A stretch of 64,000 bases of DNA from Natrinema versiforme (GCF_005576615.1 NZ_CP040330.1:1-64000), one strand, 5' to 3'. Counted from the stretch's first letter, positions 35,647 through 46,141 are shown. A program made the numbers and translations. The notes: a model not told the origin generated them from the letters alone.

Positions 35647-38424
35647 ATGAGCGAACTGGCGGAGGAATACCGCCTCGAGTACTTCGAGGAAGAAGGGTTC
35701 GAGCGCAAGGAGTGCCCGGAGTGTGGCGCTCACTTCTGGACGCGCGACCACGACCGGGTGACCTGCGGTGAGCCGCCCTGCGAAGAGTACGGCTTCATCG
35801 ACAACTCGGGCTTCGATGGGTCGTACAGCCTCACCGAGATGCGCGAGGCCTTTCTCTCTTACTTCGAGGCCAACGACCACGAGCGAATCGATCCCTACCC
35901 CGTCGCGGCGAACCGCTGGCGCGACGACGTCCTGTTGACCCAGGCGTCGATCTACGACTTCCAGCCGCTGGTCACCAGCGGCGAGACGCCGCCGCCGGCG
36001 AACCCGCTGACGGTCTCCCAGCCCTGCATTCGGATGCAGGACATCGACAACGTCGGCAAGACCGGCCGACACACGATGGCCTTCGAGATGATGGCCCACC
36101 ACGCGTTCAACACGCGCGAGGATGTCCCCGAGGACAAGTACGCCTACCACGGCGAGGTCTACTGGAAGGACCACACCGTCGAACTCTGCGACGGCTTCTT
36201 CGACTCGATGGGCGTCGACCTCGAGGAAGTCATCTACATCGAGGACCCGTGGGTCGGCGGCGGCAACGCCGGCCCCGCCATCGAGGTCATCTACCGCGGC
36301 GTCGAACTCGCCACGCTGGTCTTCATGTCCATGGAGCAAGACCCCGACGGCGAGTACGAGATGAAAGACGGGAACCGCTACAGCCCGATGGACACCTACA
36401 TCGTCGACACCGGCTACGGGCTCGAGCGGTGGACGTGGGTCTCCCAAGGGACGCCGACCGTCTACGAGGCGGTCTACCCCGACATGATCGCCTTTTTGAA
36501 GGAGAACGCCGGGCTCGACCACACCGACGAGCAGGAGGAACTGATCCATCGGGCCGCGAAACTCGCGGGCCACATGGACATCGACGAGGCCGAGGACATG
36601 GAGACCGCCCGCGGCGATATCGCCGCCGAACTCGACGTCGACATCGCGGAACTCGAGGCGCTGATGGAACCCCTCGAGGACATCTACGCCATCGCCGACC
36701 ACTGCCGCACGCTCGCCTATATGCTGGGCGACGGCATCGTTCCCTCGAACGTCGGCACGGGCTATCTCGCGCGGATGGTCCTCCGACGCACCAAGCGGCT
36801 CTGTGACACCGTCGGCATCGACGCGCCGCTGGACGAACTGGTCGACATGCAGGCCGAGCGCCTCGAGTACGAGAACCGCGACACGATCCGGGACATCGTC
36901 CGCACCGAGGTCGAGAAGTACCGCGAGACGCTCGAGCGGGGCGGTCGCCGGGTCGAGACGCTGGCCGAGGAGTACGCGAAGAAAGGCGAGCCCATTCCGA
37001 CCGAGGAGTTGATCGAACTCTACGACTCCCACGGCATCCAGCCCGATATGGTCGCCGAGATCGCCGAGGAGACGGGCGCGGACGTCGATATCCCCGACGA
37101 CTTCTACAGCCTCGTCGCGAAGCGCCACGACACGCCCGAGGCGGCCGCCGAAGACGAGGACGAGGCGGACGAGCGCTTCGAGGACCTGCCAGAGACGGAG
37201 AAACTCTACTACGACGACCAGCAGCGCACGCAGTTCGAGGCGGTCGTGCTCGATGTCTTCGAGCGCGAGGACGGCTACGACGTCGTCTTGGACCAGACGA
37301 TGTTCTATCCCGAGGGCGGTGGCCAACCGGCCGATACGGGGACGCTCTCGACCGACGATACGACCGTGGAGGTCGCGGACGTCCAGATCGAGGACGGCGT
37401 CATCCTCCACCGGACCGACGAGGATCCCGGCAAGGGCGAACTGGTCAACGGACAGATCGACGGCGGTCGACGCCGTCAGCTCATGCGCCACCACACGGCG
37501 ACCCACATCGTCATCCACGCCGCGCGACAGGTGCTGGGCGAGCACATCCGGCAGGCCGGTGCCCAGAAGGGCGTCGAGAGTTCGCGGATCGACGTTCGCC
37601 ACTACGACCGGATCTCCCGCGAGGACGTCAAGCGGATCGAGCAACGGGCAAACGAGATCGTCATGGACAACACGCAGGTCACCCAGGAGTGGCCCGACCG
37701 CCACGATGCCGAGTCCGAACACGGCTTCGACCTCTATCAGGGCGGCATCCCCCCGGGCGAGCAGATCCGGCTGATTCACGTCGAGGAAGACGTCCAGGCC
37801 TGCGGTGGCACACACGTCGCCCGAACCGGCGATATCGGCTCGATCAAGGTCCTCAACACCGAGCGAGTCCAAGACGGCGTCGAGCGAATCACCTTCGCCG
37901 CCGGCGAGGCCGCCATCGAGGCCACCCAGACCAAAGAGGACGCGCTGTACGACGCCGCCGCGGTCCTCGACGTGTCCCCCGAAGACGTGCCCGAGACCGC
38001 CGAACGGTTCTTCGACGAGTGGAAGGCTCGAGGCAAGGAGATCGAGGACCTCAAAGAACAACTCGCCGAGGCCCGCGCCGGCGGCGGTGGCGGCGGCGAG
38101 GAAGTCGACATCGGCGAGACGACGGCCGTCATCGACCGGATCGACGCCGATATGGGCGAACTCCGTGCGACCGCCAACGCCCTCGTCGAAGAGGGCAAAA
38201 TCGCAGTGCTGGGCAGCGGCGAGAGCGGCGCCCAGTTCGTCGTCGCGGTGCCCGACGACGTGGGCGTCAACGCCGGCGAGGTCGTCGGCGAACTCGCCGC
38301 CAAGGTCGGCGGCGGCGGCGGCGGCCCGCCGGACTTCGCACAGGGCGGCGGCCCGAACGTCGATGACTTAGACGCGGCGCTCGAGGACGCCCCGGACGTG
38401 TTGCGCCAGATCCTGAACGCCTGA
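35647..38424 (+). CDS. alaS: Alanyl-tRNA synthetase
   Basis: Charges tRNA-Ala. The archaeal-type N-terminus carries a Cys cluster ([20 protein letters not shown]), then class II motifs ([35 protein letters not shown]), and the editing domain with [11 protein letters not shown] (HxxxH) and [14 protein letters not shown] glycine-rich C-Ala domain follows, with GGGGGG stretches in its linkers. The 925-residue length is normal for archaeal AlaRS. I chose the ATG at 35647, since the upstream in-frame extension has no similarity. Identification is firm. Confidence 0.97.
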   Translation: MSELAEEYRLEYFEEEGFERKECPECGAHFWTRDHDRVTCGEPPCEEYGFIDNSGFDGSYSLTEMREAFLSYFEANDHERIDPYPVAANRWRDDVLLTQASIYDFQPLVTSGETPPPANPLTVSQPCIRMQDIDNVGKTGRHTMAFEMMAHHAFNTREDVPEDKYAYHGEVYWKDHTVELCDGFFDSMGVDLEEVIYIEDPWVGGGNAGPAIEVIYRGVELATLVFMSMEQDPDGEYEMKDGNRYSPMDTYIVDTGYGLERWTWVSQGTPTVYEAVYPDMIAFLKENAGLDHTDEQEELIHRAAKLAGHMDIDEAEDMETARGDIAAELDVDIAELEALMEPLEDIYAIADHCRTLAYMLGDGIVPSNVGTGYLARMVLRRTKRLCDTVGIDAPLDELVDMQAERLEYENRDTIRDIVRTEVEKYRETLERGGRRVETLAEEYAKKGEPIPTEELIELYDSHGIQPDMVAEIAEETGADVDIPDDFYSLVAKRHDTPEAAAEDEDEADERFEDLPETEKLYYDDQQRTQFEAVVLDVFEREDGYDVVLDQTMFYPEGGGQPADTGTLSTDDTTVEVADVQIEDGVILHRTDEDPGKGELVNGQIDGGRRRQLMRHHTATHIVIHAARQVLGEHIRQAGAQKGVESSRIDVRHYDRISREDVKRIEQRANEIVMDNTQVTQEWPDRHDAESEHGFDLYQGGIPPGEQIRLIHVEEDVQACGGTHVARTGDIGSIKVLNTERVQDGVERITFAAGEAAIEATQTKEDALYDAAAVLDVSPEDVPETAERFFDEWKARGKEIEDLKEQLAEARAGGGGGGEEVDIGETTAVIDRIDADMGELRATANALVEEGKIAVLGSGESGAQFVVAVPDDVGVNAGEVVGELAAKVGGGGGGPPDFAQGGGPNVDDLDAALEDAPDVLRQILNA

Positions 38425-38500
38425 TTCGGCGGTCTCGCTAGGCCGATCGCTCGAGTCGAAATCGATCCCTTCTTTCGGTACCCGTCCCGTCGATTCTCCC

Positions 38501-39283
38501 ATGCCCACTGCATCGAACGGATCGGTCTCGCTGTACTACGATCGCGCGGGGGAGGGCGAGCCCGTCGTCTTCGTCCCCGAGGCCGGCCTCGGCGGCTGGC
38601 TCTGGGGCTGGCAACACGCTGCCATCGTCGGCCCCCACGAGGCCGTCGTCTGGGATCTCCGCGGAACCGGCCGCTCGGACGCACCGCCCGGACCGTATTC
38701 CCTCGAGGCGCTCGTCGCCGACCTCGAGGCGGTCCTCGCCGACTGCGAGATCACCAACGCTCACCTCGTGGGCTGCGGGCTCGGCGGCGCGATCGCGCTG
38801 GCGGCGGCCCGGACCTCGAGTCGCGTCGAGACGCTGACGCTGTTCGGGACGGGGGCTGAGGGATCGGCGTTCGACCTTGAACCCCTCTTCGCGCCCCCGG
38901 GCGATCCCGATGCGCTCCGGGAATCGCTCGAGGCGGCCCTCTCCGCGGACTTCCACGAGGCCCAGCCCGACGCAGTGGAAGGAATCGTCGACTGGCGGGC
39001 CGACGGCGACGCCGACCGGGCGGGCTGGGCGGCACAGGTCGCGGCCCTCGAGGAGTTCGACGCGACCGAGTGGCTGGTCGAGGTGACCCAGCCGACGCGG
39101 GTGATCCACGGCGAGGCGGACGAACTGGTGTCGCCCGCGGCCGGACGGGAACTGGCTCGCGGGCTTCCGCGCGGGGAGTTCAGCGGACTCGAGGATGCGG
39201 GCCACCTCGCATTCGTCGAGCGCTCGCGGACGGTCAACGATCTGTTGCTGGGGGCTCTCGCGGAACACACTGACGACGACTGA
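38501..39283 (+). CDS. Alpha/beta hydrolase
   Basis: A 260-residue hydrolase fold. It starts SVSLYYDRAGEGEPVVFVPE, has the oxyanion/HG-like region followed by VVWDLRGTGRSDAPPG, and the nucleophile elbow reads GCGLGG, with Cys where Ser is usual. The acid and base appear near VIHGEADELVSP and DAGHLAFVERS. A Cys nucleophile is known in dienelactone-type hydrolases, so activity is possible but atypical. It precedes an AMP-ligase-like gene by about 105 bases on the same strand. Substrate is unknown. Confidence 0.82.
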   Translation: MPTASNGSVSLYYDRAGEGEPVVFVPEAGLGGWLWGWQHAAIVGPHEAVVWDLRGTGRSDAPPGPYSLEALVADLEAVLADCEITNAHLVGCGLGGAIALAAARTSSRVETLTLFGTGAEGSAFDLEPLFAPPGDPDALRESLEAALSADFHEAQPDAVEGIVDWRADGDADRAGWAAQVAALEEFDATEWLVEVTQPTRVIHGEADELVSPAAGRELARGLPRGEFSGLEDAGHLAFVERSRTVNDLLLGALAEHTDDD

Positions 39284-39388
39284 GTCGACTCGCCGCTGCT
39301 CGGTGCGCGGTCTCTCTGTACACGTCGCCGTCCCGTGCTTGCGACTGACCCCCTATCTACTACGTACTCGAGCGTTGGAGGTCCCGCC

Positions 39389-40636
39389 GTGACCCTCTCG
39401 TTGGCTCGCCGGGCCGAGCAGTTCCCGGATCGGACGGCGGTCGTCGATATCTCAGAGCAGCGGCTGTACGCGCCGGCGGAGACGATCCACGAGGATCGGG
39501 TCTCCTACGACGAGTTATCGACGATCGCGACGCGGACGGCCGAGCGGCTCGCGGCGCTGGATGTCGGCCCGGGAGACACCGTCTGTCTCGTCACGCGAAA
39601 CCGGGTCGCCGCGCTCGCGCTGGTTTTCGCCTGTCGGCGACTCGGTGCGACGTTCGCGCCAATTTCGCACCTGCTGACGCCGGCCTCCGTCGAGCGCCCG
39701 TTCGACGTCCTCGATCCCGATCTGGTCGTTTCGGAGGCGGCCCAACGGGATCTGGTGCGGTCGATTCCCTTCGATCGGACGGTGACACTCGCGGAACTCG
39801 CCGACGCTGACCGCGCCGCTGTCGATTTCGACGAGCGGCACGCGGCGGCGGGCGACAACCCACTACTGGCTCTCCACGGCGACACGGGGCGTCCGATCGC
39901 CGGGTATTCCGCCGCGGCCGTCGAGCGCAACTGCTCTACGGCCGTCGCGGCGTGGGGGCTCGCCGCGAACGATATCGTCCCGCTGACCACACCGCTGTCG
40001 GCCGCGGACGCCCTCGTTCGCGTCGCACTGTCGGTGCTATACGCCGGCGGCACCCTCTTGCTCGATCGTGCGTTCGATCCCGGTGACACGCTCGCCGCGA
40101 TCGAGTCCGAGTCGGCGACGTTCTTGCCCGGCCGGGCGACGACCCTTCGTGATCTCGCCGCCGAATCCGGTTTCGACGCCGCCGTCGACTCGCTCGAGCG
40201 AGCGGTCTGTGCGGCCCCGGTCAGCGAGGACGTGATCGCGGCCTACCGCGATCGGGCGGTTCCGGTCGCGCGGGTCTACGGCCGCCTCGAGTGTCCGACC
40301 GCGCTGAGCCAGGGGTTCGAGACGGGGACGAACGGAGCCGATACCGACGAGACCGCCGTCGGCCGGCCGGTTCCCGACTGTCGAGTTCGCCTGGTCGACG
40401 ACGACGGAACGGTGCTGGACGGTCAGGCGACCGGCCGACTTCAGCTCTCCGGGCCGATGGTCGCCGACGGATACGTCAACGCCGCCGGGACCGAGGAGGA
40501 GAACTGGTACGAGCCCGCGGAACTGCACAGTGAGGACCACGACGAGGCCGATGATCGCGGCGAGTTTGCCGACGGGTGGTTCGACGCCGGCGACCGAGTC
40601 CGCCGCGACGCGGACGGTCGGTATTATCTCCAGTGA
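39389..40636 (+). CDS. Shortened AMP-binding (acyl-CoA ligase-like) protein
   Basis: About 415 residues of the ANL adenylating fold: DRVSYDELSTIATRTAERLA, GDTVCLVTRNRVAALALVFA, and near the end GRPVPDCRVRLVDDDG, GPMVADGYVNA and GWFDAGDRVRRDADGRYYLQ. The phosphate loop, normally TSGTTGxPKG, reads LHGDTGRPIAGYS. The protein stops at the A8 motif, so the hinge, the C-terminal domain and the catalytic Lys are missing. The GTG at 39389 was chosen because similarity starts just after it. It is either a remodelled non-ligase or a decayed gene. Downstream DNA shows no leftover C-terminal domain. Confidence 0.75.
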   Translation: MTLSLARRAEQFPDRTAVVDISEQRLYAPAETIHEDRVSYDELSTIATRTAERLAALDVGPGDTVCLVTRNRVAALALVFACRRLGATFAPISHLLTPASVERPFDVLDPDLVVSEAAQRDLVRSIPFDRTVTLAELADADRAAVDFDERHAAAGDNPLLALHGDTGRPIAGYSAAAVERNCSTAVAAWGLAANDIVPLTTPLSAADALVRVALSVLYAGGTLLLDRAFDPGDTLAAIESESATFLPGRATTLRDLAAESGFDAAVDSLERAVCAAPVSEDVIAAYRDRAVPVARVYGRLECPTALSQGFETGTNGADTDETAVGRPVPDCRVRLVDDDGTVLDGQATGRLQLSGPMVADGYVNAAGTEEENWYEPAELHSEDHDEADDRGEFADGWFDAGDRVRRDADGRYYLQ

Positions 40637-40803
40637 GGCGTCGCGGATCGGCCGCGGTCGTTTCGCGTCGGATTTTCGACTGCGACCGCGACCGGCTTCC
40701 ATTCACTCGACGGCCACGGAACGCCGGTCCTAGCCGTCAGCGGTTGCGGCAACGGCGGCGTGGGACGGAAAGTCTATGCGTCTCGAGTGGCCACTAGCGT
40801 CCC

Positions 40804-41508
40804 GTGAGTCAGCTCCGAATTGCCGTCCTGAACGCGGCCCATCGGGACGAGAACACGACGCGGAACTTCCGACGCGAACTCGACGCTTCGCTCGCCGAAT
40901 TCGACGCCACCGACGGCACGGTCCCCGACGACTTCGCGTACGACGGGGCCGTCGTCACCGGCTCTCGAGCGTCGGTCTACTGGGACGAAGAGTGGATGGC
41001 CCCCATCAAGGAGTGGGTCGGCGAGGCGATCGATCGCGGCGTTCCCTTCCTCGGCGTCTGTTGGGGCCACCAGCTACTGGCCGACGTCCTCGGCGGAACC
41101 GTCGCGGACATGGGCGTCTACGAAGTCGGCTACAGCGAGATCGAGCACACCGGCGAGTCGCGGCTGTTCGACGGCATCGACGAGTCCTTTACCGCCTTCA
41201 CCAGCCACTCCGACGAGGTCGCCGACCTCCCGCCGGGTGCCGAGCCCCTCGCCGAAAACGACTACTCGAACCACGGCTTCCGCAAGGACCGGGTCTTCGG
41301 CGTCCAGTTCCACCCCGAGTACGACACCAAGACCGCCCGCGAACTCGTCCACCGGAAGGAACTCTCCGACGAGCGCCTCGAGTCGATCCTCGGCGAGATT
41401 ACCGAGGCGAACTACCAGCAGGCGTGCGAGGCGAAACTGGTCTTCGACAACTTCCTCGAGTTCGTCCGGGAGGTAAAAGAACAGATAGAGAGCAGGCCAA
41501 TGGTATGA
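40804..41508 (+). CDS. Class I glutamine amidotransferase-like protein
   Basis: A 234-residue stand-alone amidotransferase of the GMP synthase-like type. The catalytic triad appears as Cys in FLGVCWGHQLLADVLGG and His/Glu in FGVQFHPEYDT, with TSHSDEVADLP between. Such proteins hydrolyse glutamine or gamma-glutamyl compounds; in bacteria relatives act on gamma-glutamyl-putrescine or are of unknown role. Start GTG at 40804. It marks the left border of an A+T-rich accessory patch that begins right after its stop. Confidence 0.87.
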   Translation: MSQLRIAVLNAAHRDENTTRNFRRELDASLAEFDATDGTVPDDFAYDGAVVTGSRASVYWDEEWMAPIKEWVGEAIDRGVPFLGVCWGHQLLADVLGGTVADMGVYEVGYSEIEHTGESRLFDGIDESFTAFTSHSDEVADLPPGAEPLAENDYSNHGFRKDRVFGVQFHPEYDTKTARELVHRKELSDERLESILGEITEANYQQACEAKLVFDNFLEFVREVKEQIESRPMV

Positions 41509-41558
41509 TTATATATTATTAAAAATTGCAAAAATAGCATTTTGACGTATATGTGGTC

Positions 41559-41930
41559 TCATTCTCCATTGTAAATAATATCTATTTTTTGTGAGGATTT
41601 CACTATGGCGCAGGCCGTAGTCTCTGAAACTTTGAACTCTGCATCAAGTGATTCGACTTTAAGTGTGACTTCATATTCCTTCAGAGAAGATAATAAATGA
41701 CTGAAATCCTTTTGTTTATTTGGGCCAACTGCCCTGACCTCTTCAAATACTATCTCTGAGGTTTCTGAATCTGTTATTTTTATTTCTATGTTATGGGTGA
41801 TATCATCATTATTTTTTATAATGAATCGTCTCTCAGTCGGACAACTGACAGAGTCCTCCCGAAAATAGCCACACCCTGATAACGCTGCTAGTATGGAAAT
41901 AGCGAACGTCCTACGATATTCTCGTCCCAT
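41559..41930 (-). CDS. Predicted lipoprotein, unknown function
   Basis: A 123-residue protein whose N-terminus has an RR pair and a lipobox (ISILAALSGCGYF), so export and lipid attachment to Cys are likely. The mature part looks like a small beta-sandwich (RRFIIKNNDDITHNIEIKIT, VTLKVESLDAEFKV). Base composition is clearly A+T-rich compared with neighbours, and no family is recognised. It is one of several accessory genes between the amidotransferase and the Hdr-like gene. Confidence 0.7.
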   Translation of the reverse strand: MGREYRRTFAISILAALSGCGYFREDSVSCPTERRFIIKNNDDITHNIEIKITDSETSEIVFEEVRAVGPNKQKDFSHLLSSLKEYEVTLKVESLDAEFKVSETTACAIVKSSQKIDIIYNGE

Positions 41931-42017
41931 AATTATAAAGAAACAATATATTATCTACCGGTAATTCACGTTGGCCAATACCAAACTTCCTTTGGTTTCG
42001 TTGCTAGAGACTTAACC

Positions 42018-42854
42018 TCAAATCGTACAGGAAGTTGCGTCTTGATCGTTCATTATAAGTTGCTCTCCTTCTTCATTCGTATGGCGTTGCCATGCTATTG
42101 GATCATTAGCTGTTGAATATGATATGGCCCCAAAGTTCAGTTGGAGATCACCCAGGTATTTCGCGACATTTTGATGGCTATAAACTGCCCAAACTTGGCG
42201 AGACCCAGGTTCGAAGTCACCGTCTGCGAATTTGAGAGGGGCAGCGAAATACCAGTGCTTTCCTTTGTTTTCTTTATCACAGACTTCCCCTAATGATTCA
42301 TCATCAAACTTACATGCAATTCCGTTTTCTTGATAGTATTTTGGTGAAACTGAGACCTTGTCGGACATCCAAGATCCGTCAGCCCCATCTGGGACATACC
42401 ACGCATCCTCTTTGTATGTCAGACCTATACAGTCTTTCGCACCGAATGTATTACTCCGGCCACACTCACTTTCGTTGCCGTCAAATTCCCAGCCAATATA
42501 TGCGTAAAATGAGTCCTCATACCCATGTTCATTAGCTCTTTCACATGATGGGCCGAATAGTGAAATATAAATATCTAGAGATGATTTGTTTATTTCTGAT
42601 TGTTGTGTCGATACACCATTTCTTTCATTGATGTAATTCTAGGTTATTCTTCCCCTAAGACTGTCATGACCGTGACCTCTTTTTTCCATATATTTAATCA
42701 TTTTATCTACACTAGATGTTTCCTCAACAATTTCTAATGCATTTTCGAAAACACGATGTTCATTATCCGGTGATCCACTGACGGAGTTTGCGGATAGACC
42801 GATAATTGCTGCACTACTAACCGACTTCAATATGGTCCTTCTGGATTCTCTCAT
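42018..42854 (-). pseudogene. Tat-exported protein split by an in-frame TAG
   Basis: The 5' part encodes 71 residues with a twin-arginine signal (SRRTILKSVSSAAIIGLSAN) and ends at TAG (42639-42641). The same frame then stays open without another stop to 42018, giving about 206 more residues with several Cys (FGPSCERA, SECGRSN, KDCIGLTY) and a plausible continuous domain. The longest ATG-initiated remnant starts at 42368. Frame continuity implies one ancestral gene of about 278 codons inactivated by a nonsense change. The gene is A+T-rich and beside a decayed IS. No family is recognised. Confidence 0.7.
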
Positions 42855-42930
42855 GCTCCATATAATAGGTTGGTAATCCTGAATAAAAATCTTTCTAACT
42901 ATATTGAATTAAATAATATCTACTAAATAG

Positions 42931-43671
42931 GGCGCTGTTTAGTCCTGTACCTCCTCGATTGGTGTCTTTCCGTCGAGAGCGTGGTACGGTCCCTGACGGT
43001 TGTAGTAGTGTATTAATTGTTCAAAGCATTCGCGTGCGCTCAACCGACTTCCCACCCACGAGTTTGGAAGCGGTCGATGCGAATTTTGAGGGTGTGAAAC
43101 TACGTTTCGATGAGGTTTCGCTCGGTGTAGTTGACCCGCCCGCTTAATCTGAATCGAGCAAGGGCAGTCCGATTGCCGAATTGGTCCACGAGAAATACGG
43201 TATCGGTGAGATCGTATTTCTCGTCGAGTCGATGCAGAAACGCAGCTGCCGGATCGGTGGCATGCCGACCAAATAACAGGACATCGAGAATCAGCTTCGT
43301 CTCAGTGTCTATTGCAGCGTATAACCAAGACCACTCGCTGTTGATCTTGACAGCAGTCTCGTCAACTGCGACCCGCTTCGGTTGCGCCTCAGGCGGGTCG
43401 TACCCGCTGTCAGCCAGCCGATGCACCAATTCTAATCCGCTCCATGCGAGCGTTCAACGCTTAATTCCGCCAAGTTGTTGTTGTCTCGCGGAGCGAACAA
43501 CCGGTTTCGTGGAGGCGGACGGCGAATGTCCTGACGGGCGTCGCCGTCCGCTCATTCTTCCAAGGTCCTTTTAAATCTGCGTCATAGAACTCGCTGAGCA
43601 GGTCTGCGAGCATTCTAGTTCAAGTCACTCAACGACCAGCTCGTTCCTCAAATTGGCTCAACTGGTAAGAT
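42931..43671 (-). mobile_element. Decayed IS6-type (ISH14-like) insertion sequence
   Basis: The element spans a degenerate transposase and remnants of both ends. The plus-strand end GGCGCTGTTTAG at 42931 and the opposite end, with AGTTGAGCC and TTTGAG on the minus strand at about 43645-43663, match the solo relic at 17370. No intact terminal repeat pair or target duplication could be identified. It cannot transpose on its own. Confidence 0.7.
42939..43613 (-). pseudogene. IS6-family transposase pseudogene
   Basis: Starting at the ATG at 43613, the frame gives MLADLLSEFYDADLKGPWK and TFAVRLHETGCSLRET, then breaks. The central part (PKRVAVDETAVKINSEWSWL, then LYAAIDTETKLILDV and HRLDEKYDLTDTVFLVDQF) carries the DDE-type catalytic region of IS6-like elements. 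The next block ends at ATC GAA ACG TAG, where a Trp codon is expected, and a frameshift follows before SWVGSRLSARECFEQLIHYY and the end TPIEEVQD. At least two frameshifts and two nonsense changes make it non-functional. Confidence 0.85.
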
Positions 43672-43774
43672 TATAAGAATAGTTAGAATAGAGATATTTT
43701 GACAAAGTACGTCAGTCTCAGGAGGGAGCGATCGAAACGGTAGCGTTGCAAAACCCGAGGTGGCTGCGAATCGA

Positions 43775-45967
43775 TCAGTCCGCCGTGACTTCGACTTGTG
43801 CCTCGTCTGCCTTCCCGATCGCTTCGACGATGAGTTCGGCCACGTCGACGACCTCGATCTCGTCCTCGTAGCCGCCGGTCTTGCGGCCGTCCTCGTACAT
43901 CGTCATGCACATCGGACAGGCGACGACGAACTTCTCGACGCCGCTGCCGGCGTCGGTGTCCTCGAGCGCTTCCCGGATCCGCTCCTCGCTGGGTTTGGGC
44001 TCCTCTTCGAAGTCCATCCAGAGGCCGCCACCGCCGCCGCCACAGCAGAAGGAGTTGCTGCGGTTGCGGGGCATCTCGTCTAACGTACAGCCCGTGGCCG
44101 TGATGAGTTCGCGCGGGGCCTCGTACTCGTCGTTGTACCGCCCGAGGTGACACGGGTCGTGGTAGGTGACGGTGTAGTCGAGTTCGGTACCGTTCAGGTC
44201 GAGCTTGCCCTCCTCGACGAGTTCCTCGACGGCTTGGGTCCAGTGGTAGACGTCGATCTCGCCGTCCTCGTTCCACTGCTCTTCGTAGTCGAAGGGCATC
44301 ATTGGGTCGTCGGCGAACTCCTCGAAGTCGACCTCCGGATACTCGTTCTTGAAGGTGTTGTACGAGTGGGGATCGGTACAGACGATCTTGTCGAACTCGC
44401 AGTCGTCCCACGTCTCGACGTGGTGGCCGGCGAGTTCGATGTAGAGGAACTCCTCGCCGACGCGGCGGATGTCGTTGCCGTCGAACTTCTCGTCGTCGAA
44501 GAGGATGCCGAAGCTCACGTCGGCCTCTTTGAGGATGGTCGCCAGCGAGCGGGCGACCTGCTTGTTGCGCTCGTCGTAGCTCGGAAAGTCGCCGACGTAC
44601 CAGAGGTAGTCGACTTCCTCCTCGCGGGCGTCGGTGACGTCGAACTCGAGTTCGTCGGCCCAGTCACCGCGATTGCGCGGCGAGTCGCCGAAGGTGTTGC
44701 CGTTTTGCATGACGTTCTGGAAGACGTCCTGCATGCTGGGGGCGACGTCGCCCTGATCGGCCATCTGGCGGTTGAGCCGCGTAAAGCTCTTGAGGTGCTC
44801 GATTTCGACGGGGCAGGCGTCCATACAGGCCATACAGGCCATGCAGGACTCCATGGTCTCCGAGTTGATGACGCTCGTCCCGCCGTCGGCGATGATGGGT
44901 TGCTCCTCGCCGCCGGCCTCGAGGTCCTCGCGGTAGGATTTCAGGTCGAGGATGACGTTGCGCGGGTCGAGCGGGCGGTCGGACGCCTTCGCGGGACAGA
45001 CCGAGGAACACCGGCCGCACTTGGTACAGGCGTCCTGATCGAGGATTTCCTTCCACGTGAAGTCGTCGATGGACTCGGCGTTGGTCGCGTCCAGATCCGA
45101 GGGGATATTCGGCAGGCGCTGGCCGGCCTTCTCGTCGCGCGTGACGACGTTCGCGAAGGAGGAGATCATGTGAAACGGCTTGGCGTAGGGGATCCACGCG
45201 ATGAAGAAGAACGCGATCAGCGAGTGAGACCACCACGCGAGCCAGTGGAGGTTCTCGACGTTCAGCCCGGCCCCGTTGAGGCCGGCCTGTTCGGGCCCGA
45301 GCGTCGGGAGACCGATCGCGTCGAAGCCCAGCGCCATGCCGTAGGCGACGAAACTGACGATTTCGTGGTCCGGGATCCCGGCGCTGTAGACACGGAGGCC
45401 TTCGAGCAGGAAGCCGCCAACACCGAGCGCGAACAGCGTCCAGATGAAAAGATCGTCCTCGCTCGAGGTGTGGCGGTCCCAGAGGCGATGGTTGCGGACC
45501 CAGTACCGTCGGTACATGGCCATCCCGATGCCGACGACGAACAGCAGCCCCATGGCGTCGACGATGAACTGGTAGGCGAGATAGAAGTCACCGTTCCAGA
45601 AGGAGAGGTGGAGGAGTTTCTCCGCGGCGTACTCCTCGGCCATGAGGATGAGCGTCGCGATAAACAGCGTCAGGAATCCCCAGAGGATAAACGAGTGCAT
45701 CAGGCCGCCGTAGAGATCCCTGTTGAACTGTTTCTCGTTCGAGAGCACGATCTTGGCCGCGCTCGCGATACGGTTCTGCAGATCGTTCACACGAGGGAAC
45801 GAATCGTCGTCGCCCGCCGCATAGCGGGCGAACCGCCGGTAGACGCCGTACATGAAGACGGCGACGGCGGTAAACGCGAGGAGGTAGAACACCGCGTATT
45901 CCACGCTGGTGATTCCCCAGTACGTGTCCCTCGCGACATCTGACTGTGCTAACGCGTGCATGTCCAT
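43775..45967 (-). CDS. Membrane Hdr-like (Fe-S)-binding electron carrier
   Basis: A fused protein of about 730 residues. The N-terminal third has five to six membrane helices with conserved His, like the cytochrome-b-type subunit of HdrE/NarI. Two 4Fe-4S motifs follow (CTKCGRCSSVCPAKASDRP and CMACMACMDACPVEIEHLK), then a C-terminal CCG region (YHDPCHLGRYN, SFCCGGGGGG, CPMCMTMYED). The first CCG-like repeat has lost its Cys residues. It likely passes electrons between a cytoplasmic flavoprotein (ETF or 2-hydroxyacid oxidase) and menaquinone. The ATG at 45967 is preferred; 46000 is an alternative. Confidence 0.85.
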   Translation of the reverse strand: MDMHALAQSDVARDTYWGITSVEYAVFYLLAFTAVAVFMYGVYRRFARYAAGDDDSFPRVNDLQNRIASAAKIVLSNEKQFNRDLYGGLMHSFILWGFLTLFIATLILMAEEYAAEKLLHLSFWNGDFYLAYQFIVDAMGLLFVVGIGMAMYRRYWVRNHRLWDRHTSSEDDLFIWTLFALGVGGFLLEGLRVYSAGIPDHEIVSFVAYGMALGFDAIGLPTLGPEQAGLNGAGLNVENLHWLAWWSHSLIAFFFIAWIPYAKPFHMISSFANVVTRDEKAGQRLPNIPSDLDATNAESIDDFTWKEILDQDACTKCGRCSSVCPAKASDRPLDPRNVILDLKSYREDLEAGGEEQPIIADGGTSVINSETMESCMACMACMDACPVEIEHLKSFTRLNRQMADQGDVAPSMQDVFQNVMQNGNTFGDSPRNRGDWADELEFDVTDAREEEVDYLWYVGDFPSYDERNKQVARSLATILKEADVSFGILFDDEKFDGNDIRRVGEEFLYIELAGHHVETWDDCEFDKIVCTDPHSYNTFKNEYPEVDFEEFADDPMMPFDYEEQWNEDGEIDVYHWTQAVEELVEEGKLDLNGTELDYTVTYHDPCHLGRYNDEYEAPRELITATGCTLDEMPRNRSNSFCCGGGGGGLWMDFEEEPKPSEERIREALEDTDAGSGVEKFVVACPMCMTMYEDGRKTGGYEDEIEVVDVAELIVEAIGKADEAQVEVTAD

Positions 45968-46109
45968 TGAGGGGGAGGGCTGTAACTTAATTCTTGCCAC
46001 ACTGCTCGGCAGACCACCCCTACGCCGTCTTGCGGAAATTTTCGGACTATTTCGAGTTCATAATTGTCGACCATGTCAGTAGTCCGACCCAACGTGATCT
46101 GGCAACAGG

Positions 46110-46117
46110 TTTAAATA
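46110..46117 (+). promoter_or_regulatory. TATA box
   Basis: TTTAAATA sits about 29 bases before the ATG at 46142, the spacing expected for a leaderless haloarchaeal transcript. Flanking sequence is GC-rich, so the box stands out clearly. Confidence 0.65.
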
Positions 46118-46141
46118 GACTCCCGTCTGGAGTGTCCACCC

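Noticed and set aside
42639-42641. TAG read as pyrrolysine or recoded stop
   Set aside because: No pyrrolysine machinery is known in haloarchaea and the context is a decaying accessory patch, so a nonsense mutation is much more likely.
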